From positions 1 through 35,137 of the forward strand of contig NW_024468349.1 of the NCBI RefSeq assembly GCF_002104995.1: a stretch of 35,137 nt of DNA, given 5' to 3'. Below the pieces are notes generated by a model. The model made no database searches. It was not told the origin of the DNA and saw only the letters and a program-made list of their open reading frames with translations. Of the stretch, positions 9,880-19,200 are shown in pieces. The first letter of the stretch is position 1. Each line of letters begins with the position of its first letter. Position numbers and translations under genes: made by a program. Source of the DNA: Linderina pennispora (lineage: Eukaryota; Kickxellomycota; Kickxellomycetes; Kickxellales; Kickxellaceae).

Positions 9880-11684
9880 ATGTTGCACCAGCTGACGGAC
9901 CCGCTCATTGACACATTCAAGGCAGCACTGGTGCACATCACCAATGCTAACGACCGTGTCAAGGTGTTGTTTGCCATCGAGTCGCGGGCGCTGCTGCTTG
10001 AATGTGAGCGCATGTACCAGGTCCAGTTAGACGAGCTGCAACAGAAGCATTCGCGGCACGCGAGCAGCTCGAGCGCAAGCAGGCGCAGATCAGCGAGGAG
10101 CGACTGCGCGTTGACCAGCTACGGCGCAAAACTGCCGGTTCAAAGTTCAAGTGGATCACAAAGGAGCTGGACAGTGCTGTCAGTGGGTTGGAGTTCTCGG
10201 AGCTGATGGTCGAGCGGGCCGAGAAGGCTGTAGATGACAGCGCGAGGGAGCTACAGCGCGCAAAAGAAGATGGTGCACGAGAGACCAGACAGTTCAGAGA
10301 CGATGCACACAGGGCATATGAGGCATGTGCTAATATACTGGACGTTATCCCGGCAGATCCAGATACGCAGAGGGGTGCGCCAGGAATCTGTCAGCAGTTC
10401 ATGGCTGTGATCCCTGTCAAACCTGCATCGGTGCCGCTGGGCAAGCCAGAGCACACATTGCCCCCTCCACCGCCCCCACCGCCTCCACCACCACAAACAC
10501 ACGCATCTGTATCGCCAGATCTCGAAGGAGCCCGCTCGAAACCACAGATGAACCAGCGTGGGTGCTCGCTCCCGCCCCCACCGCCACCTCCCAACTACAT
10601 ACCACTGCCTGGTCCAAAAAACGAGGTCCAGCCAGCCCCACGGCCTGTGCCATACATCCCTGGTGCACGTGCACACTACCCTCCACCTCCATTAACCCGC
10701 CTGCCATCGCCACCGTCATCACATGCACTCGGAGACACCCATATGCAGTCTGTGGAGGAAGTTAGCCCGCCACGGATCCCGCCTAGGCCACGGTACATGT
10801 CCATGCCTGCAGTTACTGAGCCAGCACATGCCTCGCCGCCTTCACTACCACAGACCCAGCGACCAGGCCGTGCTCTGCGGCAACCAACAGCCCATGGAGA
10901 TAAGCTGCATCCGCCACTCAATAGCGACATGCACCGCCAGTCGGCACCGCCAAAAATGCCACAGCCGCCGCCGAAACCAGCGTCGCTGAAGCTCGCACTT
11001 CGATCCCAGCGACCTGCCAGCCGCCCAATTGTGATGTCAATTAATAACAGTCTAGAGACGCAGCTGGCAGTCCGGCGCTTCCAGACGCAACTGCCTCGAA
11101 AGTTTCTTATTCGCATGCCATCGCCGACCAGCCCCGATATCGATTCCGTCCGCCGCGCGGTGTTTGGGCATGTTTGGGCGTGCATTCGAGCAATGCTGCA
11201 AGAATCGGTGCCTGGGATTGCCAGGGCAGAACTGATCGATAATATGGCATCCAGCAGTACCGGCGTATCCATCGACGTGTACGATGGGAGGGTAAACCAC
11301 CCTATTTTGCGGATGCCAGTAGATATCACCGGGTCATTCAAGCGCTATCCGCAGCAGCAAGACTACCCCTGCGACGTAGCTCCAGCAAACAGTCAAGAGT
11401 CGGCAAATATTCACCGGTTGGAAGGCGAGTTCGGCGGTATGTGCGACCCGATAGCCATCGAACGGGCAATTAAGAGCTTGGTACAGCAGCGCATAGCCAC
11501 CGAGCCACTATCTCAAGAATGTGGTGTGGTGATTGCTGCTGAAGGCATGTTGCTGGCGAGGCGAACCGACCACCAGGGTGTTGAGATCAGCCCACTAGTC
11601 GCATTCAACGGCACAGTGCCCCACCCTGTAGCAGCCATCGGATTCTATGTCATGGAAGCACTAAATCGCCTTGCAGATTGCTAA
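9880..11684 (+). CDS. Coiled-coil / polyproline protein of unknown function, one frameshift
   Basis: About 601 residues if one base is restored. The ATG at 9880 follows a T-rich leader. Residues 1-125 form a charged helix (LLECERMYQVQLDELQQK, then REQLERKQAQISEERLR after the break), predicted coiled coil. Residues about 190-400 are disordered and Pro-rich with runs of 6-11 prolines, the kind bound by SH3, WW or EVH1 domains. Residues about 400-601 are a folded region without a recognised domain (contains RKFLIRMPSP and GVVIAAEGMLLARR). The frame shifts at 10045-10046, where AGAAGC would have to be AGAAAGC. No intron fits there. The layout (coiled coil, polyproline, folded tail) suggests a cytoskeletal or endocytic scaffold, but that is a guess. 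Confidence 0.6.
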
Positions 11685-12082
11685 ACGCAGCCCCCCTTGC
11701 GATTCATTTGTTTTTGCAATAGAGAGCTATAGGGTAGATCTGCCTAAATGAGTCACGCAAGCTCGCTAGTGCTGCGAAAGAGAACGAACGAGTTTCAGAA
11801 TCTAACCAGGGCGATGGACTTTTAAGTACGCCATTGCACCCAGACATAAAGAACTAGCAGGACACCAAAAACTATGAACGATGTCGATGGCAACAAGAGC
11901 ACAGCACTGCAGATACAAGCACAGCAAGCCCTGTTTGCCAGGTTAATTCAGTTTATGCATGCTACAAGAACGACGAGATAGGTTACTAAGCCAGCTGGCT
12001 AGGTGATGGCCACAGGCTCTGTGGCATGATTGGTAATGTTGTGCACCTGCTGCAGCTGGCCCTGATATCGACATGTCAGCCG
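11685..12082. other. Intergenic region left of the Fanzor island
   Basis: About 400 bp without a coding frame. A perfect 7-bp-arm hairpin (GCCACAG-GCT-CTGTGGC) lies at 12009-12025. CpG starts to thin out after about 11975. Confidence 0.45.
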
Positions 12083-12257
12083 AATCAGGTGACAGCAGTC
12101 CAGACACCAATGAGAGCCATGCTACAGCCTACAATAGAGGTAGTCTAACCTTTGATAAGTTGCACAGATGGCCATATAGAAAACTCCCCTGCACAACTCA
12201 TCTATTCCCATTTCTCTCTTTTCTTCATTTTTAAATATAACTTTTAAAATCCCCACG

Positions 12258-13465
12258 CATTCAACAAACACAACAGTATATCCATTATGAACATTCCTAA
12301 TATAAATATAGTACCTAAGCCTAAGAACAGTAAGGCAGCTACTAATAGTAGCCCTATAGTAGCATAGTCAGTAGACATCTATTATAGTGATCTATAAGCT
12401 ATATTAGCAGCCTTTTAGAATATGTGCTCTATGATTAAGTATACTATAGGGGCTGTTCTTAGACTTGTAAATTTTAGTAATTTACAATTTACATAGATGT
12501 TTAAATAATCATTTTCAGAATAAATTTTTAATACTAAATATATTTTACTTAGAAAATAATATTATTATATCCAGAATATTGTTGTTCATATGGTTACTAA
12601 GTTATAAATATTTTTCTTACTACTTCACCTAAACTACTATCAGTTTCATAGAAAAGTTTCAGTGAATATGATTTCTTTATAGTTGATTAGCCACAGCTAT
12701 TAAGATATTGACTTTTGTTGCCTAAAGATAATTAACCCCAAATATACAAAGCTTTTTCTTTCTGGTTGAAAGCATATTTACTAAAACTTATATAAGATAC
12801 TGATTGTAGTTTAGGTGAAATGTTTATTTTACTGAAATTGCAAATAATTATAATATATTTAAACAATTTATAGGCAGATAGGTAATTCTGTATAACCTCT
12901 TATAGCTAGCTAGTATCTTTACCTTTATATAGGATTTTATAGTCCTAAAAGTATTTAACTATCTGCTAGAAATTATATAATTAGTTAAAAAAAAACTATT
13001 AAGCTTTAATATAGGTTTAGGTAGCTTGCTCTATAAACTCCTTTTGATCTTGTGTGGCATCTGACCTCATCAGTGAAACCAGGGTGACAAGTTGTTATTG
13101 TAGTGGTCACAGGTCTCCACTGTATATCTCCACTGGTTCAGCATAAGAGCTGCTCTCATTGTCAGTCAGCCTGATAACTTCTATGGCATCATTATGGTGG
13201 TCATCACTGGCTATGCAACACTCTTAGGATGTTTATTTATAAGCATCTATAGAATGAGGCCATATAGCTCTACTAGTAGTCATATAATATTTGTAGATTT
13301 ATTTTATAAATTAATTTGTCTTATGAACATGTGTAAGCAGTAGTATTTGGGCCATAATGGCCCCAGTCTGTATAGACTGATTCAAGAGACTGTATCTGTG
13401 CTAAGGGCCCCAAGAACTATGCAAGCCAGATAATTTTTAATAAAAAGTTCTTAATGCTATGCATA
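12258..13465. other. CpG-free AT-rich tract
   Basis: Line-by-line reading finds no CG dinucleotide in 1208 bp, while TA, TG and CA are common. No open frame is kept: stops occur about as often as chance predicts for such AT-rich DNA. The best reading is old methylated, decayed mobile-element DNA forming the 5' arm of the Fanzor island. Promoter-like T/C-rich sequence precedes the Fanzor ATG at about 13490-13527. Confidence 0.85.
13349..13379. repeat. Two adjacent perfect hairpins upstream of the Fanzor gene
   Basis: GGGCCAT-A-ATGGCCC (13349-13363) is followed directly by CAGTCT-GTAT-AGACTG (13364-13379). They lie about 150 bp before the Fanzor start, inside the CpG-free arm. Confidence 0.7.
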
Positions 13466-13527
13466 CGCAATACAGCAAAACTGAACAGCATCATTTCTCT
13501 TCTTACTTTGCCTATTGAATTTCTCAA

Positions 13528-15182
13528 ATGAATATTACCCGCAGCGCTACTGTCATAAAGACATCACTTGGTGGTATTGGCTTCCGTGATTCCATGTTAC
13601 CCTGCCTAGAGCAATTTGTACACAGTGTCAACATCATCAAAGAGCATACATACATGCTTGCACGATGGATATTACTCCATCAACTAGCTGACGATGATGC
13701 CTTTGACCCTACAACATTTGTAAAAAAGGGATTCTTTCGTTCTATTTATTTATTTATCTATCATAACATGAAGGCAAATCCACTTGCTGCTGCATCGGCG
13801 GCAGCAGCAGACACTGTTGCAGCACTTAACAATGCATATGCACTAGCACCCCCAGTCTGTGCACACGACCCGGTCCAAGGGATCACACAATCTGTGTGGG
13901 ATGTGTGGGGCCAGGTCGTAGGTCAAACATCAAAGCCATTTAAGGCGCATGGTGATAGAAAATTCCACAGAATGGTGACAACAAATGGTGTAACGATATG
14001 CACTTTGTTACAAGACAAGGTATCCAAGGCTGATGGTGCAGTAGATGCTGATGGTGCAGGAGGTAGTGCTACAGGAGGCGATGCTACAGCTGACTGTCGC
14101 TATATCCACCAGATCCCACAGCCAGAGCTACAGAATCAGAAAGGCCGCTGTGTATTCATCGATCCAGGTCGGGGCGATTTGCTATACATGATGCACGAAA
14201 ATAACAGTAATGGGAAAGGGGATGAAAAATGTTCTACCGCTACATACGGCAGCAGCGCAATAAGGAGCTCAAGCTGCGCCACTATGACAGGGTTCGTTGG
14301 GATACAAAGGATCAAGTCCCAGAAGATGCTGTCCGCAGAGCAGAGGCAGAGCTTTCCAAGCACTGCTGCCGGACCCTTAGCCCAGCAAAATTCCGTGCCT
14401 ATGTTGCTGCCCGTGCATCTGTGCGGTGTGTCCTAGCACCGTTTTATGCCAACACGATGACAGCGCGAAGGTAACCAGAGCAGCAGCCCACTAAGTCAAA
14501 CAAGCAGCGCCAGAGGCGCTGGAAGGCCCATCCGGGTGTCGGGACCAGTCCCAAGGTGTACCCGCTTCACTGCAAGCTGCGCCTTGATTCATTCATGAAC
14601 CAGGCCCGTGCAGACCACAGGCTTGCCGCGAAACTCCGGAGCAAGTTCGGTCCAGATCCAGTGCTGATCATGGGCAATTGGAGTGCGCCGATGGCCCGGC
14701 GCCATGCGCCGATTCGTGGCAAGGGATGGCGCGACAAGTTCAAACACCATGGCTTTGAAGTCTATCTGATCGACGAATTCCGGACATCGTCGATGTGCCC
14801 GTTCTGCTGCGAAAAGTCGCTGCAGACATTCCGGCATGTTCCCAACCCGCGGCCCTACCAGAGATCGAAGAACCCAACTGTGAAGTGCCATGGCCTTCTC
14901 CACTGTACAAGCGAGTCATGTAAGCGGGCCATGACACAATACAGGCGAGCCTATTCGTCTCGGCTCTTGAACCGCGATCTCGCAGCAGTTCTAAACTTCA
15001 GACTCGTTTTCCAGTCACTCTGTGATTCAGGCAGTATTCCTGAATGGTTCAGTCATTCTATGGCCATTGCTACCCATGCTTCCGGCACCACCCCTGCAAC
15101 AAAGAACCTGCACAAGAGAAGTTCAGCAGCAGGCGATTCTGCTGCCAGCAGCAGCGAACCAGTGCTGAAACACCAGCGCTGA
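13528..15182 (+). CDS. Fanzor (TnpB-like) RNA-guided DNA endonuclease, one frameshift and one in-frame stop
   Basis: About 551 codons. The N-terminal 200 residues are helical and poorly conserved, with an Ala/Gly-rich insert (about 165-190). The split RuvC domain follows: RuvC-I CVFIDPGRGDLL with Asp at codon 14161-14163; a helical region (FYRYIRQQRNKELKLRHYDR); GNWSAPMARRHAPIRGKG; RuvC-II YLIDEFRTSSMCPFC with Glu at 14775-14777; a zinc ribbon with Cys at 14796, 14805, 14886, 14904 and 14919 (CHGLLHC motif); and RuvC-III NRDLAAVLNF with Asp at 14976-14978. These blocks in this order are typical of Fanzor/OrfB zinc-ribbon nucleases, which cut DNA guided by an RNA made from the element's 3' part. 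The gene starts in one frame and changes at the A5 run 14225-14229, where one more A joins the halves. A TAA at 14472-14474 either is a nonsense codon or lies in a 45-nt in-frame intron (14471-14515). Confidence 0.88.
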
Positions 15183-15330
15183 GCAGGCAATAGATATGGG
15201 AGATGTCCATGATCGCCATTGCACTAACAACAATCCGACACGTTCAAATGACCGGTTCGCCGTGATGCCCTCATCGACGTGTCAATCCATGCTGACTAGC
15301 AGCCGAGCTCGCATCGCGAGCAGAGTATTT
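15120..15330 (+). ncRNA. Candidate guide-RNA (omega/fRNA) scaffold region at the Fanzor 3' end
   Basis: Three stable hairpins follow each other across the stop codon: 15126-15132/15139-15145 (GCAGCAG with CTGCTGC, 6-nt loop); 15261-15267/15272-15279 (CGTGATG with CATCGACG, one bulged G, loop CCCT); and 15307-15312/15316-15321 (GCTCGC-ATC-GCGAGC). Guide RNAs of TnpB and Fanzor elements come from the 3' end of the element and often overlap the ORF end. The boundaries and function are inference; transcription was not observed. Confidence 0.25.
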
Positions 15331-15527
15331 CTAGTATGGATATATAAAAGTATGCTAGTGCAGCTGTCTTATGCTTCATTTCTAACCCCTCTATTTTCTA
15401 TTGGGATATGGTCGGAATTGGCCTGTTGCTGGGCTCTAGGGTTTAGCAGAGTAGGCAGGTGTGAGATAGCTTATGGTAGGGGTCTTAATAGGGCCCTTTC
15501 AACAGATAGAGAATGCTGGATCTGCCA

Positions 15528-15539
15528 GGTCCTAGGACC
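15528..15539. repeat. 12-bp perfect palindrome near the right end of the Fanzor island
   Basis: GGTCCTAGGACC, a perfect dyad without spacer, lies in the CpG-poor right arm about 50 bp inside its edge. Confidence 0.6.
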
Positions 15540-15589
15540 AGTGAGTAGTGGGGCTGGCATGGCCATATTTTGGCTGTGCCCTGGCTAAG

Positions 15590-16266
15590 CGGGCAGCGCC
15601 CTTTTATATGCAAGTAGCAGGGCCGAGCTTTGGCTGCGAAGAGGGTTAGACATTAGCCAGCGCTGTTTCAAAGAGGCGTACTGCATTCGTCATACCATTG
15701 GGCAATATGCACTCACGTGCTATATGCTGTCAACAGCGAATTCCGATCGTCGCACTATTTTTTCTGCAAGAGCAAGAAAACGTCGCAAAATCCCCCACTA
15801 GAGCCTGAAACAAGCGATGTCCTCCTCTCGCTTTCGCTGCTAAGTTATCGAGTCAATTATTTATCTCTTTTCTACTGGTTTGCACTCTTCACACCTTTTG
15901 CTGGCGAAAGATAGGATAAACACACACTACCACACCGTAGGTCTCTATTCACGCGCCACCTTGCAGCGCAAAAAACACAGCTCTTCTTCCCTCCCCAAAA
16001 TAGAGCCAAGTGGGCCGCTAAAGACGAACGAACGAAAGGTACCAACCAGGGTGGCAGCTGCTTTGCTCACTCGCGCTAACCAGAGTTTTTTTATTTGTTT
16101 GCTGGCTGGCAGATGAGCACGCACTCACCGATTTGACCAATCTTTCTTTTTTGTATTCACTATAGCCGTGCTGCTCTACAGGACCACAATCAGCGGTCTG
16201 CATTCACTCACCCAGCACCTGCACGTACACAACGCATACACACACACTAGGCATTTCCAGGCGACG
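15590..16266 (+). promoter_or_regulatory. Upstream region and long leader of the myosin V gene
   Basis: CpG content returns to normal here. A CACGTG E-box lies at 15714-15719 and an inverted CCAAT box nearby at about 15695. From about 15840 the sequence is pyrimidine-rich, as in long fungal 5' leaders. Short frames in this region have no coding character. Confidence 0.4.
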
Positions 16267-19200
16267 ATGAGCTCACCCAGCACCGAGGCGAGCCTGGCGG
16301 AATTGAAGGTGTACGCCAAGGTACCGTATTGCTCGATAAACATCCAACCCCGAGTGCGCTCACAGCACAGTACAGCGACACCCACGCTGAGGGGCGAGGA
16401 CTGAGAGGCCTCTAAGCCTCATGTCTACTCTATCTATACTCTGGGCACAGGTATACGCAACAGCGGCTCTAACCACAACAAAACAACAAGAGGAAAATAG
16501 GGAACAAAGGCATTCTTTGCTGACGATGAGAAGGCTTGGGTCCAGGCGACACTGACAGAAAAAGTGGTCGACGAGGCCAGCCGCACAGTCAAGATGACAT
16601 TTGAGGGCAACGACGAGGATGCGCCGCAGACATATCACTTTGAGGCGACTTTTGACGAACTGCTCAAGAAGCTCAAGGGCCTGCCGCCGCTGGTGAATCC
16701 GCCGCTGCTGGAGGGAATCGATGACCTGACGAACCTCAGCCACCTCAACGAGCCAGCGGTCCTGCACAACCTGCACGTGCGGTACGGGATGCACAACATC
16801 TACACGTACTCGGGCATCGTGCTGGTCGCGCTGAACCCCTTTGCCCGTGTGCCGCTGTACTCGCAGGATATCCTGGAGGCGTATGCAGGACGCATGCGGG
16901 GCGAACTCGAGCCCCACCTGTTTGCGATCTCCGAGGATGCATTCCAGGGGATGGTGCGGGACCGGAAAAACCAGACCATCATTGTGTCTGGCGAGTCAGG
17001 AGCGGGCAAGACCATGAGCGCAAAGTACATCATGCGCTACTTTGCATCGGCGCACGAGGACGGCAGCTCGTCGAACGATTCGTCGGGGATCAGCAAGGTT
17101 GAGGAGCAGATCCTGGCCACAAACCCGGTTCTTGAGTCGTTTGGTAACGCCAAGACCACCCGCAACGACAACTCGTCGCGGTTTGGAAAGTTCCTGGAGA
17201 TCCGATTCAACGAGCGGCACGCCATCGAGGCGGCGTTCATCCGCACATACCTGCTTGAGCGGTCGCGTCTGGTATACCAGCCAACGATTGAGCGCAACTA
17301 CCACATCTTTTACCAGCTGCTTGCGGCGGTACCCGAGGACATGCGTGACAAGCTCGGACTCACCAATGCTACGTGGGAGACGTTCCACTATATGTCGCAG
17401 GGTGGCAGCGGCGAGATCGCCGGTGTCGATGACGCAGTCGAGTTCAAGATCACCAGCGATGCGCTGTCTGTCATCGGTGTCAGCAACGAGAGCCAGAAGC
17501 TGATCTACACGCTGCTGTCTGCGCTGCTGCACATGGGCAACCTGGAGATTGGCGGGTCAGAGCGGATGGGAGCTTCGATCAAGGACGATAGCGCGGCGTG
17601 CAACAAGGTGGTTGAGCTGCTCCAGATCGACGGCACGCTGTTCCGCAAGTGGCTGACCAAGAAGCAGATTGTGACGCGCAGCGAGAAGATTGTCAGCAAC
17701 CTCACCGTAGTCCAGTCGCAGGTCGTTCGGGATTCGGTGGCAAAGTTCATCTATGCACATCTGTTCGACTGGATCGTCGCTACTATCAATGCGTCGCTGG
17801 TCGGATCGGCAGCTGGTGATCCGGCGTCGTTCATCGGCGTGCTGGACATCTATGGGTTCGAGCACTTTGAGCACAACTCGTTTGAGCAGTTCTGCATCAA
17901 CTACGCCAACGAGAAGCTGCAGCAAAACTTCAACCGCCACGTGTTCAAGCTGGAGCAGGAGGAGTACCAGCGCGAGCAGCTGGCCAACTGGACGTTTGTT
18001 GATTTCCAGGACAACCAGCCGTGCATTGATCTGATTGAGGGCAAGCTAGGTGTGCTAGCGCTGCTCGACGAGGAGAGCCGGCTGCAGCAGGGCACGGACA
18101 AGACGTTTGCCGAGAAACTGTACAGGCAGTTTGCCAGCTCGCCCAAGCCGCAGCCCGAGACGCCGTCGGCGTTCTTCCGCAAGCCGCGCTTTGGATCAGA
18201 CAAGTTTACTATCCGGCATTACGCCCATGACGTTACATATGAGTCCGAAGGGTTTATCGAAAAGAACAAGGACACGGTGCCGGACGAGATCCAGAACGTG
18301 CTCAAGGCGTCGACCAACTCGTTCCTGAAGGAGATCCTGGTGGAGCCCGAGCCCGAGCAGCAGCCGGCGCCAAAGGGCCGGCTCAGCGTGCGTGCCGCTC
18401 GCAAGCCGACGCTCGGCACTGTGTTCAAGCACTCGCTGGTGTCGCTGATGGAGACGATTGAGGCGACCGAGTCGCACTATATCCGCTGCATCAAGCCAAA
18501 CGAGGCCAAGGCGGCGTGGCAGTTCGACGCGCCAATGGTGCTGGCCCAGCTGCGTGCCTGCGGTGTGCTCGAGACGATCCGCATCAGCTGCGCTGGCTAC
18601 CCATCGCGGCTGCTGATCCCAGAGTTTATCCACCGCTACCGCGTTCTGCTGCCCTCGGAGGTCTCGTCGCAGGCAAACTCGATGGAAGACGTGCGTGCGC
18701 TGGCAGTCAAGATCCTTGACTCGGCGTTCCAGGAGAGCGACCGCTACCAGGTCGGGCTGACCAAGGTGTTTTTCCGTGCTGGCATGCTCGCGCTGGTCGA
18801 GAAGCTGCGTGTCGAGCGGCTCAACAGCGCTGCCACCAAGATCCAGTGCCTGGTGCGCGGGTACCAGCAGCGCACAAAGTTCCTCAAGATGCGCAAGGCA
18901 GCCCGCGTCATCCAGCTCGGCGTGCGCGGGTATCTGGCGCGTCGCGAGCTGCAGAAGCGGCGCAACACCCGCGCTGCGGTGGTCATCCAGTCGGCGGTGC
19001 GTGCCTACCTGGCTCGTACCAACTATGCCCGCGAGCGCCATGCAATTGTGCGGCTGCAGGCCATGGTGCGCGGCAAGATCGCCCGCAAGCAGACGCTTGC
19101 TCTGCGCCAGGTGCATGCGGCAAGCGTCATCCAGAAGCACGTACGTGGCCACCAGAAGCGCAGCGCGTATCTGCACCAGCGCGACCTGGTCGTCAAGATG

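Larger units (their letters stand above)
12083..15589 (+). mobile_element. Candidate Fanzor-bearing mobile element, CpG-depleted flanks
   Basis: The segment contains the Fanzor gene and differs from the rest of the window. The left arm (12083-13465) has a single CpG (12256) and is AT-rich from about 12200. The right arm (15319-15589) also has a single CpG (15413), although its GC content is near average. Neighbouring DNA is rich in CpG. A 10-bp direct repeat (ATGGCCATAT) occurs at 12168-12177 and 15559-15568. No convincing terminal inverted repeat or second transposase gene was found, so the limits are set by base composition only. Fanzor genes are known to travel in eukaryotic transposons. 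The element class is undetermined. Confidence 0.45.

Noticed and set aside
12287-13020. A decayed coding frame from the ATG at 12287, readable if stops are taken as C-to-T changes of CAA/CAG/CGA
   Set aside because: About 10 percent of codons are stops, close to the chance rate for DNA this AT-rich, and TAA, TAG and TGA are mixed, so there is no evidence it was coding.
14207-14255. An intron explaining the Fanzor frame change
   Set aside because: The GT at 14207 with AG at 14252 or 14255 gives the wrong phase and would delete a conserved segment.
14230-14436. Continuation of the first Fanzor frame to its stop at 14436
   Set aside because: After the A5 run this frame becomes Ser/Cys/Thr-rich and loses family pattern, while the other frame continues with it.
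15196-15588. A 130-residue frame after the Fanzor gene
   Set aside because: No protein-like pattern; it starts in the hairpin region and lies mostly in the CpG-poor right arm, with a TATA-like sequence in its middle.
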